DNA of 46,853 nucleotides, from contig CANQSB010000026.1 in assembly GCA_947626435.1 (NCBI GenBank), positions 1-46,853 of the forward strand, given 5' to 3'. The notes below the pieces were generated by a model. It had not been told where the DNA came from. It did not search any database and saw nothing but the letters and a program-made list of their open reading frames with translations. Within the stretch, counting starts at the first letter, position 1, and every line of letters starts with the position of its first letter. Source of the stretch: an uncultured Lachnospiraceae bacterium (GTDB lineage Bacteria; Bacillota; Clostridia; Lachnospirales; Lachnospiraceae). Position numbers and translations under genes: made by a program. This document shows positions 23,459 to 32,420 of this stretch, one piece after another.

Positions 23459-24856
23459 ATGGTTTTCAGCAGCCTGACGTTTATTTTTATTTTTTTGCCC
23501 ATTTTTTTAATTTTATATTATATAGCCCCGCCGCAAAGACGGAATGCGCTGCTGTTTTTTGGGAGCCTGATATTTTACGCGCTGGGCGAGCCGGTATATT
23601 TATTTCTGATACTGCTTTCGCTTTTCGTCAATTATTTTCTCGGGAGGGTTGTGGCAGGACGACGTATAGTCCTTTTGGCAGCGCTGGCCTACAACTTTGG
23701 CGTACTGCTTTACTTTAAATACACGAACTTTTTTATAGAAAATATTAACTATGCACTCGCGGCATGCGGAATAAACTGGCATTTTTATCTGCTCGAGCTT
23801 GCGCTGCCGCTCGGCATAAGCTTTTATACGTTTCAGATTGTTTCCTATATAATAGACGTTTACCATCAAAAAACGGAGGCCGAAAAATCGATTATCAATC
23901 TCGGCGCGTATTTGTGCATGTTTCCGCAGCTTATCGCGGGGCCTATCGTGGTCTATTCAAATATCCGCGGCGCGCTGGCAAAACGTGACATTTCCGCAAG
24001 CAACCTTGACAACGGCTTAAAAACGTTTATTATAGGACTTGGCTACAAGGTCATTATCGCAAACCGCATCGGCACACTCTGGAACGAAGTGTGCACCATA
24101 GGCTTTGAAAGCATTTCGACGCCGCTCGCATGGCTTGGTGCGCTGGCGTATTCGATGCAGCTCTACTTTGATTTCTGCGGATATTCGCTTATGGCAATGG
24201 GACTTGGCGACATGCTCGGTTTCAAGATACCCGCAAACTTTAAGCACCCTTATATGGCAAGGAGCGTCACGGATTTCTGGCGCCGATGGCATATCACGCT
24301 CGGGACATGGTTTAAGGAATATGTATATATCCCGCTTGGCGGTAACAGAAAAGGAAAGCTTCGCACTGCGTTTAACCTGCTTGTCGTCTGGCTTTTGGTG
24401 GGCTTTTGGCATGGGGCAGCTTGGAACTTTATTTTGTGGGGGCTTTTCGTATTCGTACTGCAGATTATCGAGAAAAACCTGACGCTCAAATGGCTTACCG
24501 CCAAAAACTTCTTTTCGTGGGTATTTTCACATTTGTATATGTTTTTGTATATTTTGGTGAGCTGGACATTGTTTGCGATAAGCGATTTTCATGAGCTTGG
24601 CACGTATCTTGGCCGCATGTTTCCGTTTTTCGGGGTTGGCAGGGTTATAAATCCTTATGATTTTGCCAGTCTGCTTTCAGAATACGCGCCGCTGCTGATA
24701 ATAAGCATTATATTCGCCACGCATTATCCTGAGCGGATTTACAGGAATATATGCCACACGAAACTTGGAGTGGTACTCGCACTCGTGATTTTCTGGTGCT
24801 CCGTGTACTATCTCTCCATTGGCATGAACAATCCGTTTTTATACTTTAACTTTTAA
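23459..24856 (+). CDS. MBOAT family membrane O-acyltransferase (AlgI/DltB-like)
   Basis: 465 residues from the ATG at 23459, which has GGGAG seven bases upstream; an ATG seven codons earlier lacks a site. Many hydrophobic segments are present. MBOAT landmarks: PLGISFYTFQIVSYIIDVY, FPQLIAGPIV, DFWRRWHITLGTWFKEYVYIPLGGNR (His278), and VGFWHGAAWNFILWG with the invariant His318. Such proteins move acyl groups, usually acetyl, across the membrane onto exported polysaccharides. The next gene encodes an extracytoplasmic SGNH protein, the usual partner. Weak promoter: TATAAT at 23409-23414. Confidence 0.95.
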   Translation: MVFSSLTFIFIFLPIFLILYYIAPPQRRNALLFFGSLIFYALGEPVYLFLILLSLFVNYFLGRVVAGRRIVLLAALAYNFGVLLYFKYTNFFIENINYALAACGINWHFYLLELALPLGISFYTFQIVSYIIDVYHQKTEAEKSIINLGAYLCMFPQLIAGPIVVYSNIRGALAKRDISASNLDNGLKTFIIGLGYKVIIANRIGTLWNEVCTIGFESISTPLAWLGALAYSMQLYFDFCGYSLMAMGLGDMLGFKIPANFKHPYMARSVTDFWRRWHITLGTWFKEYVYIPLGGNRKGKLRTAFNLLVVWLLVGFWHGAAWNFILWGLFVFVLQIIEKNLTLKWLTAKNFFSWVFSHLYMFLYILVSWTLFAISDFHELGTYLGRMFPFFGVGRVINPYDFASLLSEYAPLLIISIIFATHYPERIYRNICHTKLGVVLALVIFWCSVYYLSIGMNNPFLYFNF

Positions 24857-24919
24857 CACCCGACAAATGGCATTACCACAAACTGTTTTATAGGCTCCGT
24901 TTTTTATATTTATAGACGT

Positions 24920-25078
24920 TTGCGAAACTCTATTCGACAACATAGAATTTAGTCAAAATATATAAAATAAGCGGCGTCTTGCAGCTTGCTGCACCGATGT
25001 ACTGTATCTGCGATACAGTACATTGACGCGATTTTTATATATTTTGACTAAATTCGGACGGCTTAGAACACATTCGTA
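24920..25078 (+). repeat. palindromic repeat, copy D
   Basis: Between the MBOAT and SGNH genes. Complete outer ends (TTTGCGAAACTCTATTCGACAACATAG and CGGACGGCTTAGAACACATT) and conserved arms. The loop carries the longer type, with a nested palindrome TGTACTGTATC-TGC-GATACAGTACA. Confidence 0.92.
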
Positions 25079-25105
25079 ATTATTAATAAAATAAGAGGGA
25101 TTTTA

Positions 25106-26077
25106 ATGAACAACAACAGCCAAAAACCATATACGCTGACAATCCTCATATTAGTGTCAGCGGCCTTATTTACCGCACTTGGTATTTACGCCGAGATAAG
25201 GCATTACGGAAAGAATACTTTTTCGATTGAAAACATACCCGTGGCAGTCGCCATGCAAGGTTTTCATGACGGACTATACATAAATGATTTCCATTTTTTT
25301 CAAAAATACAACACGGAAAGTCTGCTAAAGTCTGATTTGTCTGTTGCAAAATGCGGCGACATAATCCAAGCGGCGATTGAGCAGCCTGATATCTCATCAC
25401 AGCTAAGTGTTTCGTCGCGCGATTCGGCAATGACACTGCTTTCATCAATAGGCTCTGCCGCCGCCGAAGTTGTGGCAAACAGGACTTACGACTTTACGTC
25501 CGCCGCTGACGATTATTTTAACGACGCTTGTTTTATCGGCGACTCGCGCACAGTGGGAATACGGGATTACGCCGGAATTGAGGGTGCGACATTTTTGTGC
25601 AAATCATCCCTCACGATTTATGACTACGACAAGCCAAAAATCAGCTATGATGGCAAAACGACTTCTGTGAGAGAAGTGTTGAGTGAAAGGCAGTTTGGCA
25701 AGATTTATATAATGGTCGGCATAAACGAGTGCGGCACGGGCACGCCCGAAAGTTTCTGCGAGAACTACAAAAAGGTAGTCGATGATATACGAAACCTGCA
25801 GCCTGACGCGCTTATATTTATACAGGGAAACCTCTTTGTGACGGAAAGAAAGTCAAGAGAAAGCAGTTCATTCACAAACGACAATATTGCAAACAGAAAT
25901 AACGCGATATCAGCCCTTGCAGACAAAAAGAATATTTTTTATATAGACATAAACGAAAGCGAACTGTGCGAAGACAATGCGCTCGTCCCCGAATATACTT
26001 GGGACCAAGTGCATATCAAGGCGCAATACTATGAGATATGGAAAGACTTTTTGCTACAGCATGCGATAATAAAATAA
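25106..26077 (+). CDS. membrane-anchored SGNH hydrolase-fold protein
   Basis: 323 residues. Residues 9-28 form one membrane segment after a short basic N-terminus, so the bulk is outside. The SGNH fold appears at FIGDSRTVG (Ser147 in the GDS block), MVGINECG (Asn207) and YTWDQVHIKAQ (Asp300 and His303, the D-x-x-H pair). It follows the MBOAT gene on the same strand, a known arrangement for O-acetylation of exopolysaccharide or wall polymers, with the SGNH protein completing the transfer. The acceptor polymer is unknown. The ATG has AGAGGGA seven to nine bases upstream. A palindromic repeat separates it from the MBOAT gene. Confidence 0.9.
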   Translation: MNNNSQKPYTLTILILVSAALFTALGIYAEIRHYGKNTFSIENIPVAVAMQGFHDGLYINDFHFFQKYNTESLLKSDLSVAKCGDIIQAAIEQPDISSQLSVSSRDSAMTLLSSIGSAAAEVVANRTYDFTSAADDYFNDACFIGDSRTVGIRDYAGIEGATFLCKSSLTIYDYDKPKISYDGKTTSVREVLSERQFGKIYIMVGINECGTGTPESFCENYKKVVDDIRNLQPDALIFIQGNLFVTERKSRESSSFTNDNIANRNNAISALADKKNIFYIDINESELCEDNALVPEYTWDQVHIKAQYYEIWKDFLLQHAIIK

Positions 26078-26099
26078 CTTTCGTTATTTGCGGTCACAT

Positions 26100-27431
26100 T
26101 CATTTTGGGAAGATGATTGTGACCGTTGTTCCTTTATTTATGTCACTGTTCAGCTTGATTTCCGCGTCATGCAGCCTTGCGGCATGCTTTACTATGGAAA
26201 GTCCGAGTCCTGTGCCCCCAAGCTCCTTTGAGCGGCTTTTGTCCACTCTGTAAAAACGCTCAAAGACATGCTCCTGATGCTCCGGCGGTATGCCTATGCC
26301 TGTGTCCGCCACTACCAGCATCAAAAAGTCCATGTTATTTTTTACCGATACCGTAACCGTGCCGCCCGCGCGGTTGTATTTTATGGCGTTGTCGCAAAGG
26401 TTGTGTATTATGCTTTGCAGCAGGCGCGGTATCCCGTATATTACGGCGCTTTCGCCGGAAAGCGTAATTTCAACCTGCGCTTTCCGTGCAGCCTGATACA
26501 GTGCTTTTACTTCATCTGATGCCAATTCATATAAATCCACGTCCTCTCGTTTCATGCCCACAGCGCCCTCGTCAAGCTGCGACAGCCCGATAATATCCTC
26601 GACAAGCGCAATCATGCGCTGCGCCTCCGTGTTTATGCGCGCTATGAAGTCCGCTTTGTCTTCCTCCTTTACCATATTGTTTGACAAAAGCTCCGCGCAG
26701 CCTGCTATGGTGTGCAGCGGGGTTTTTAGCTCGTGTGAAACATTGGCTGTAAACTCCCTGCGCAGGCGTTCATTCTGCTTTAGCTCGTCATTCTGCTGCC
26801 TTATCTGGCGCTGCTGCGCGTCTATACGCCTCAAAAGCGGTGAAAGCTCGTCATAGCCTTCATTGCTGAGGGGGTCCTCAAGGTTCAGGCTATTAAGCGG
26901 CGCGACGATTTTTTTCGCAAGCCGCATGGCGAATATAAGTGCGAAAATGACTGCGCATATAAAAATAATGCTTATGGTATGCAGCATGCCTAAAAGCAGG
27001 GTGAGCAGCGTGTTCTGCAGGACTGAAAGCCTTATCACAGTGCCGTCCGGAAGCTTTTTGGCGTAGTAAAGCGAACGCTCCATAAGCGTCACTGAATAGC
27101 GCGAGCTTTCGCCTGTGCCTGTCGAAAGCGCTTCTTTTATTTCCTCGCGTTCAAGGTGGTTTTCCATTTCATCAGCGCTTGACTGATTGTCGTACAGCAC
27201 AGCGCCGTCTGTGTCGATCCATGTAATCCTGTATGTCTGCTCATTAAGCCCGTCAAAATACTTTAGCCCTTCGTCGGAAACGGCTTTGGCGGTAAGCTCC
27301 GTCTGCGTTCTAAGCTGCTCTTTTTGCACGCCCGAAAAGTAGTCATACAGCACGCCCATAAACAGCACGACTGACGCGAGGAATACACCCAGCGCTACAA
27401 AGCAGATTGAATGAAATATGCGTTTTGTCAT
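26100..27431 (-). CDS. phoR: phosphate-responsive sensor histidine kinase
   Basis: 443 residues. Membrane segments at about 7-29 and 141-168 flank an extracellular sensing region of about 110 residues. A HAMP-like linker, a coiled coil (about 195-222), and then the HisKA box FTANVSHELKTPLHTIAG with His233 follow. The ATPase domain has N-box NLCDNAIKYN, G1 VADTGIGIPPEHQ, F-box FERFYRVDKSRS and G2 GGTGLGLSIVKH. Its position after phoB and next to a complete pst-phoU operon identifies it as PhoR. A palindromic repeat lies between phoB and phoR. Confidence 0.92.
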   Translation of the reverse strand: MTKRIFHSICFVALGVFLASVVLFMGVLYDYFSGVQKEQLRTQTELTAKAVSDEGLKYFDGLNEQTYRITWIDTDGAVLYDNQSSADEMENHLEREEIKEALSTGTGESSRYSVTLMERSLYYAKKLPDGTVIRLSVLQNTLLTLLLGMLHTISIIFICAVIFALIFAMRLAKKIVAPLNSLNLEDPLSNEGYDELSPLLRRIDAQQRQIRQQNDELKQNERLRREFTANVSHELKTPLHTIAGCAELLSNNMVKEEDKADFIARINTEAQRMIALVEDIIGLSQLDEGAVGMKREDVDLYELASDEVKALYQAARKAQVEITLSGESAVIYGIPRLLQSIIHNLCDNAIKYNRAGGTVTVSVKNNMDFLMLVVADTGIGIPPEHQEHVFERFYRVDKSRSKELGGTGLGLSIVKHAARLHDAEIKLNSDINKGTTVTIIFPK

Positions 27432-27472
27432 AATGCGATGCCATTCTCCTTAATATTTCTTTTTTATGGTAA

Positions 27473-27632
27473 TTGTGAAATGTGTTCTAAACCGTCCGAA
27501 TTTAGGCAAAATATATAAAAATCGCGTCAATGTACTGTATCGCAGATACAGTACATATGTGCAGCAAGCTGCGAAACGCCGCTTATTTTATATATTTTGC
27601 CTAAATTCTATGTTATCGAATAAAACTTCGCA
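27473..27632 (-). repeat. palindromic repeat, copy E
   Basis: Reverse orientation, between phoB and phoR. Outer ends GTGAAATGTGTTCTAAACCGTCCG and CTATGTTATCGAATAAAACTTCGC, conserved arms, and the long loop type with nested TGTACTGTATC-GCA-GATACAGTACA. Confidence 0.92.
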
Positions 27633-27653
27633 TACACTTGCAATGTCTTGCTT

Positions 27654-28337
27654 TTAAACTTTATTAGTTCTCTTGCAAAATCTGTACCCTACACCGCGCA
27701 CAGTTTCGATATAATCGCCGTACTTGCCAAGTTTTGTGCGCAGCATGCCGATATGCACATCTACTGTCCTTGTTTCACCTATATAATCTGTGTCCCACAC
27801 GCTTTGCAAAAGTTGCTCGCGGGTAAAGACTAACCCTGTGTTTTCCATAAAAATTTTTAGCAGCTCATATTCCTTTAGGGTAAGCTGCACTTGCGCGCCG
27901 TCTACAGTGACCGTATGCCCGCCAGCATCAAGCTCCAAGCCGCCTATTCGCAGGATTTTAGCTGAACCGCCGTTTTTCGCTCGCCGCAGGACCGCACGCA
28001 CGCGCGACACCATTTCCATCATTCCAAAGGGCTTTGCAAGATAGTCGTCCGCGCCCAAGTCAAGCCCTATCACCTTGTCATATTCCGTACCTTTGGCTGT
28101 CGCCATAATTATCGGTATTTCGGCGGTAGCGGCGTTTTGGCGCAGACGCTTTAAAATCTCAATGCCGTCCTCGCCGGGCAGCATAATGTCAAGCATGATA
28201 AGCTCAGGCTTGCCGCCTTTAAGCGCCTCAAACAACTCGCTTCCACGAGTAAAGCCCTGCGCCTCAAAACCCGCTGAGCCTAAAGCGTAAATCATCAAAT
28301 CCCGTATTCCGCTGTCATCTTCTACGCAAAAAATCAT
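27654..28337 (-). CDS. phoB: phosphate regulon response regulator
   Basis: 227 residues from the ATG at 28337, which has AAGGAGG six bases upstream; the longer frame starts inside the leader. Receiver domain: MIFCVEDDSGIRDLM, phosphoacceptor LIMLDIMLPGEDG (Asp50), IIMATAKGTEYDKVIGLDLGADDYLAKPF. OmpR-type winged helix at about 130-225: LTLKEYELLKIFMENTGLVFTREQLLQSVWDTDYIGETRTVDVHIGMLRTKLG. Under low phosphate it should activate pstS and other Pho genes. It has its own promoter (28441-28469) separate from pst-phoU. Confidence 0.93.
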   Translation of the reverse strand: MIFCVEDDSGIRDLMIYALGSAGFEAQGFTRGSELFEALKGGKPELIMLDIMLPGEDGIEILKRLRQNAATAEIPIIMATAKGTEYDKVIGLDLGADDYLAKPFGMMEMVSRVRAVLRRAKNGGSAKILRIGGLELDAGGHTVTVDGAQVQLTLKEYELLKIFMENTGLVFTREQLLQSVWDTDYIGETRTVDVHIGMLRTKLGKYGDYIETVRGVGYRFCKRTNKV

Positions 28338-28382
28338 TGCAAACCTCCTTGCGGGCAATAATATCTATTATTAATTACAAAA

Positions 28383-28432
28383 ACCTTTCCGCAACATAGA
28401 ATTTAATCAACCTTTCACAAACAGCTAATCAA
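28383..28432 (+). repeat. collapsed fragment of the palindromic repeat
   Basis: CCGCAACATAGAATTTAATC is followed by CTTTCACAAACAGCTAAT, i.e. a left end joined to a right-end-like sequence without the core. It lies in the phoB 5' leader. Confidence 0.5.
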
Positions 28433-28440
28433 TATCTATC

Positions 28441-28469
28441 AATTATAACGCACCTATATTCATATTTCA
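28441..28469 (-). promoter_or_regulatory. sigma-A promoter of phoB
   Basis: Minus strand: TTGAAA (28469-28464), 17-base spacer, TATAAT (28446-28441). Confidence 0.8.
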
Positions 28470-28499
28470 ATAATCCGCTCAAACAGCAATCCAACTCAA

Positions 28500-28635
28500 A
28501 TATATTCATATATTCAGAAAAACGCCGCCTTTGCATTCAAATACATTCAGGAAAAATGCCACTCTTGCATTCAAATACATTCAGGAAAAACGCCACACTT
28601 GCATTCAAATACATTTAGGAAAAACGCCGCCCTTG
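28500..28635. repeat. tandem array of a 34-bp unit, four copies
   Basis: Three nearly identical contiguous units at 28534-28567, 28568-28601 and 28602-28635 (CATTCAAATACATTCAGG followed by AAAAACGCCRCMCTTG), plus a more diverged first unit at 28500-28533. There are no spacers, so it is not CRISPR. The last unit runs into a perfect hairpin at 28619-28643 (GAAAAACGC / GCGTTTTTC). A single unit with the same hairpin overlaps the porG stop at about 41845-41882. Confidence 0.85.
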
Positions 28636-28652
28636 CGTTTTTCTAAAAATTT

Positions 28653-28733
28653 AGAAACACTTAGGCTGCGTATTTTGCAGCCTTAGTGTTTCTTAATTTT
28701 TTTTTCTTAATTTTTTTTCTTAATTTTTTTTGC
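28653..28733. terminator. strong hairpin after phoU with triplicated T-tract
   Basis: Arms 28653-28669 and 28677-28693 pair over 17 positions with one mismatch (AGAAACACT.AGGCTGC). On the plus strand it is followed by TTCTTAATTTTTTTT three times with a period of about 14. The last copy forms the end of phoU (its Lys-Lys-Asn and stop). On the minus strand it ends the pst-phoU message before the phoB promoter. Confidence 0.7.
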
Positions 28734-29361
28734 CAGTAATCGAAAACAGCACCCATTCCGCGATGTTCGCCGCATGGTCGCCAATTCGTTCAAAATATTT
28801 GGCAATCATAAGCAAGTCAAGCGCATACTCTCCGTCCGACGGATTTTGCGCGATAACTCCGATAAGGCTTTTTCTCACGCTCCCGAAATAATTGTCCACG
28901 ACATCGTCCGACGCGATAACCTCCTCGGCAGCCGCCACGTCCTGCTTTACATAAGCATTCACGCTGTCTGTCACCATTTTTATCGCAGCAGTCGCCATCT
29001 CGCGGATTTGTATGCTTTCTTCTGGCACGCGCCCGCCAAGATATACTATAATTTCCGCTATATCCTCCGCCTGGTCGCCTATGCGCTCCATATCAGTCAC
29101 CATTTTAAGCGCCGCCGAAACCTGTCTCAAATCGCCCGCGACAGGCTGCTGCTGCAGTAAAAGCCTAAGACATATCGCCTCAATATTTCTCTCTTTTTCG
29201 TCAATCTCCCTGTCAAGCGCCGCCACCTCTGCCGTTTCCTCGCCACCGCCCTGAGAAAGCGCCGATGCTACAAGTTCTATCACCCTTTCGCAGAGTTCAC
29301 CCATTTCCATAAGTTCCTGTTTAAGCAATGCAAGCTGTTCATTAAATTTATCCCTCATCAT
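28720..29361 (-). CDS. phoU: phosphate transport regulator
   Basis: 213 residues, the normal length. Two helical-bundle repeats each have the PhoU metal motif: [51 protein letters not shown], and later [30 protein letters not shown], with the (E/D)xxxD clusters ERIGDQAED and ERIGDHAAN. It connects the Pst transporter with the PhoR kinase at the cytosolic membrane face. Its ATG overlaps the pstB stop by 4 bases (translational coupling). The last three codons and stop lie in a slippage-prone poly-A/T repeat. Confidence 0.96.
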   Translation of the reverse strand: MMRDKFNEQLALLKQELMEMGELCERVIELVASALSQGGGEETAEVAALDREIDEKERNIEAICLRLLLQQQPVAGDLRQVSAALKMVTDMERIGDQAEDIAEIIVYLGGRVPEESIQIREMATAAIKMVTDSVNAYVKQDVAAAEEVIASDDVVDNYFGSVRKSLIGVIAQNPSDGEYALDLLMIAKYFERIGDHAANIAEWVLFSITGKKN

Positions 29362-30113
29362 CCAAACCTCCCCGTAATATAGTCCTCCGTCCGCTTGTCG
29401 GCAGGCTGCGAAAACAATCTCTCCGTATCGCCATACTCAATCAACTCACCCAGCAGGAAAAACGCCGTCCTGTCGGATATGCGCACAGCCTGCTGCATAT
29501 TGTGGGTAACTATGATTATCGTGTACTTTTCCTTTAGCTGCATCGCCAAGTCCTCTATTTTTGACGTGGAAATAGGGTCAAGTGCACTGGTAGGCTCATC
29601 CATCAGCAGCACGCGCGGCTTGACCGCAAGCGCCCTCGCAATGCAGAGCCTCTGCTGCTGCCCGCCCGAAAGTCCCAGCGCGTTCTTTTTCAGCCTGTCC
29701 TTTACCTCGTCCCATATTGCCGCGTCCCTAAGCGACCTTTCCACAATATCGTCAAGCTTTACGCGGCTCGTAATCCCATGTGTCCTCGGTCCATACGCTA
29801 TGTTGTCGTAAATGCTCATCGGAAACGGATTTGGCTTTTGGAACACCATTCCCACCTCTTTTCTGAGCATATTCACATCTACCGACGGAGCAAAAATATC
29901 CTCCCCGTTATAACAAATTTCACCTGTTATTTTTACCGACGGCACTAAATCATTCATTCTGTTAAGCGTCTTTAAAAATGTCGATTTCCCGCAGCCCGAC
30001 GGTCCTATCAGCGCTGTAATATTCTTCTCAGGAATAGACATATTTATATCTTTAAGCGCCTGAGCTTTTCCGTACCACAGGCACATATCCTTTACAGTGA
30101 TAATGTCACTCAT
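29358..30113 (-). CDS. pstB: phosphate ABC transporter ATP-binding protein
   Basis: 251 residues. Walker [10 protein letters not shown] (37-45), Q-loop [21 protein letters not shown] (typical PstB text), signature [16 protein letters not shown], Walker [15 protein letters not shown]-loop [14 protein letters not shown]. It energises high-affinity phosphate import with PstA and PstC. The stop overlaps the phoU start; a long palindromic repeat with a nested insert separates it from pstA. Confidence 0.98.
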   Translation of the reverse strand: MSDIITVKDMCLWYGKAQALKDINMSIPEKNITALIGPSGCGKSTFLKTLNRMNDLVPSVKITGEICYNGEDIFAPSVDVNMLRKEVGMVFQKPNPFPMSIYDNIAYGPRTHGITSRVKLDDIVERSLRDAAIWDEVKDRLKKNALGLSGGQQQRLCIARALAVKPRVLLMDEPTSALDPISTSKIEDLAMQLKEKYTIIIVTHNMQQAVRISDRTAFFLLGELIEYGDTERLFSQPADKRTEDYITGRFG

Positions 30114-30150
30114 AAGATTCTCCCTTCTGCAATTTTTTAATCAAGTGTTT

Positions 30151-30389
30151 ACCGCACTCTACTCAATAATGTAGAATTTAGGCAAAATATATAAAATAAG
30201 CAGCGTCTTGCAGCTTGCTGCACCTAGTGTGCTGTACCGTTGATATTTAGCATAATTCGAATACTTATAATAATGATAAGGTAAAGCTTTGTTCGTTTTT
30301 ATATCATGCTAAGTATGAACAGTACAGTACACTAGCTGCGTTTTTATATATTTTGACTAAATTCGGACGGCTTAGAACACATTTCGCAG
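30151..30389 (+). repeat. palindromic repeat, copy F, with nested palindromic insert
   Basis: Between pstA and pstB. Outer parts and arms as in other copies (AATAAGCAGCGTC, TGCAGCTTGCTGCA, GACTAAATTCGGACGG). The loop is enlarged by a second palindrome of about 112 bases: arms beginning CTAGTGTGCTGTAC and ending GTACAGTACACTAG match at about 26 of 30 positions around an AT-rich centre. It is the largest copy in the window. Confidence 0.9.
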
Positions 30390-30397
30390 CAGCTCTG

Positions 30398-31255
30398 TCA
30401 GCCATTCCTTTTCCTAAAATATTTCCCCACAACCACAGCCAACATATTTATCCCCAAAGTCAACACCATAAGTATCGCCGCTATCGCAAACGCAACCCCA
30501 AACTCCCCCTGCTCCTTCGCATACACATAAAGCGCTACCGTAAGCGTCGCCCCCGCGTTCCCAAGCCCGCCTATAAAGCCATTTAAGGCATGCGCAAACC
30601 CCGCCGTAAACAGCAGCGCCGCCGACTCGCCTAAAATCCTGCCCGAGCACAAAATACAGCCCGTCACAATCCCGTCCACGCACCCAGGGAGCACCACAGT
30701 GCGTATTACGCGCCATTTCCCCGCTCCAAGCCCAAACGCGCCCTCCCTGTAGCTTTGCGGCACAGTTTTAAGGCTCTCCTGCGTCGTCCGCATTATAGTA
30801 GGCAAATTCATCACCACAAGCGTAAGCGCTCCCGCAAGCAACGATGTTTTCATATTAAAGAACTCACAGAACACAAGCATTCCCACAAGTCCGTATATGA
30901 TTGACGGAATGCCCGAAAGCGTTTCCGCCGCGTACTCGATTGCAGCGACTACCTTTTTATTTTTTGCATACTCCGTTAGATACACAGCCGCGCCCGCTCC
31001 AAACGGTATCACAAGCACAAGCGACGCTATTATTATGTAAACCGTACTCAGTATATCAGGCAAAATCCCTATCTGCCCCGACAAGTAGCTTGGCTTGGTG
31101 GACAGCAGCGCCCATGAAATATTCGGTATGCCCTTAATCAGCACATAGCACACCATAAAAAGCACCAGCGCACACGTAATCACAGCACAGACCACCATCA
31201 GCACACGCATAACGCATATATATGCCCTTCTTTTAGCGGAAACCTGACCATTCAT
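30398..31255 (-). CDS. pstA: phosphate ABC transporter permease PstA
   Basis: 285 residues from the ATG at 31255, which has ACGGAGG nine bases upstream. The longer open frame (to 31324) runs into a palindromic repeat and is rejected. About six membrane segments. The cytoplasmic coupling loop reads MRTTQESLKTVPQSYREGAFGLGAGKWRVIRTVVLPGCVDGIVTGCILCSGRILGESAALLFTAG, typical of PstA. PstA-style YLSGQIGILPDILSTVYIIIASL and IPFGAGAAVYLTEYA near the start. Forms the channel with PstC. Confidence 0.97.
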   Translation of the reverse strand: MNGQVSAKRRAYICVMRVLMVVCAVITCALVLFMVCYVLIKGIPNISWALLSTKPSYLSGQIGILPDILSTVYIIIASLVLVIPFGAGAAVYLTEYAKNKKVVAAIEYAAETLSGIPSIIYGLVGMLVFCEFFNMKTSLLAGALTLVVMNLPTIMRTTQESLKTVPQSYREGAFGLGAGKWRVIRTVVLPGCVDGIVTGCILCSGRILGESAALLFTAGFAHALNGFIGGLGNAGATLTVALYVYAKEQGEFGVAFAIAAILMVLTLGINMLAVVVGKYFRKRNG

Positions 31256-31287
31256 TACACTAAACCTCCGTATAATTTTCGCAAACA

Positions 31288-31420
31288 TTTGCAAAACCCT
31301 TTTCATAACGTAGAATTTAGGCAAAATATATAAAATAAGCAGCGTCTTGCAGCTTGCTGCACCTAGCTGCGTTTTTATATATTTTGACTAAATTCGGACT
31401 CATTAGACTATCCTTCGCAA
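31288..31420 (+). repeat. palindromic repeat, copy G
   Basis: Between pstA and pstC. Left end TTGCAAAACCCTTTTCATAACGTAG, arms conserved, short loop type, right end CTAAATTCGGACTCATTAGA slightly diverged, followed by TTCGCAA. Confidence 0.9.
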
Positions 31421-31432
31421 ATATCTGCTTTC

Positions 31433-32305
31433 TTACCGTTTCTTCTTCAAGAAAAAATTCAACGCCGCATTTATCAGCATAATAAACAAAAACAATACCA
31501 ACGCGATAGAAAACAACGCCTCCCGCTGCAGACCGCTCGCATACGCCATCTCGCTTGCCACCGCCGTAGTCAGAAAGCGCACGCTCTGGAAAAGCGACGG
31601 CATATTCGGCGCATTGCCCGAAACCATCATTACCGCCATCGCCTCGCCTATCGCCCTACCCACGCCAAGCACCACAGCCGCCGCGATACCGCTTTTTGCC
31701 GCTGGCACAGACACCCTGAAATACGTTTCCACAGGCGTAGCTCCAAGCGCAAGCGAAGCGTCCTCATACTCCCTCGGCACAGCCTCCAGCGCCGTAACCG
31801 ACACGTTTATTATCGACGGCAAAATCATAATCGCAAGCACTATTATCGCCGCAAAGAGGCTTGAACCGTCGGGAATGTGGAAAAGCCTGCGTATATTCGG
31901 CACTAATACGAGCATGCCCACAAGCCCGTAAACTACAGAAGGAATGCCCGCCAGAAGGCTCACCGCGCCTGACACCACAGACCTTACCGCAGGCTTGGCA
32001 AGCTTTGCCAAATACACCGCCGTCAAAAAGCCTACAGGCACTCCAATCACTATAGCACCCGCCGTCCCGTATATGCTCGTCATAATAAACGGCAGAATCC
32101 CAAACGACGGCGGATTTGCCGTAGAGCGCCAAGTGTCACCGCACACAAAATTAACTATGCCTATCTTACGTATCGCGGGCAGCCCCGCGATAACCAGATA
32201 AACCGTAATCAGCAGGACACAGCCCACAGTGACTAATCCAAGCAGCAGAAATACGGCATGCATTACCGCCTCAAATATTTTTCCAAATGCATTTTTATTC
32301 TTCAT
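31433..32305 (-). CDS. pstC: phosphate ABC transporter permease PstC
   Basis: 290 residues. It begins KNKNAFGKIFEAVMHAVFLLLGLVTVGCVLLITVYLVIAGLPAI (first membrane segment). It has PPSFGILPFIMTSIYGTAGAIVIGVPVGFLTAVYLAK and the coupling loop NVSVTALEAVPREYEDASLALGATPVETYFRVSVPAAKSGIAAAVVLGVGRAIGEAMAVMMVSGN, diagnostic for PstC. GGAGGG lies six bases before the ATG. It pairs with PstA in the membrane. Confidence 0.97.
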   Translation of the reverse strand: MKNKNAFGKIFEAVMHAVFLLLGLVTVGCVLLITVYLVIAGLPAIRKIGIVNFVCGDTWRSTANPPSFGILPFIMTSIYGTAGAIVIGVPVGFLTAVYLAKLAKPAVRSVVSGAVSLLAGIPSVVYGLVGMLVLVPNIRRLFHIPDGSSLFAAIIVLAIMILPSIINVSVTALEAVPREYEDASLALGATPVETYFRVSVPAAKSGIAAAVVLGVGRAIGEAMAVMMVSGNAPNMPSLFQSVRFLTTAVASEMAYASGLQREALFSIALVLFLFIMLINAALNFFLKKKR

Positions 32306-32420
32306 TGCAATCCCTCCATGCTGCCATATTCAAACTAACTTCTATTTTTTTATTTTTTAATTTAATGGGTTATCAAATTGCCAAATTGCCTATTCGACCA
32401 TAATTACCCAAAGCAAATCT

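Noticed and set aside
28500-28635. Regular 34-bp repeats that could suggest a CRISPR array
   Set aside because: The units are contiguous with no unique spacers, and no cas genes are present.
31256-31324. Extended N-terminus of PstA
   Set aside because: It comes from repeat copy G; the ATG at 31255 has GGAGG at the right distance and gives the normal PstA length.
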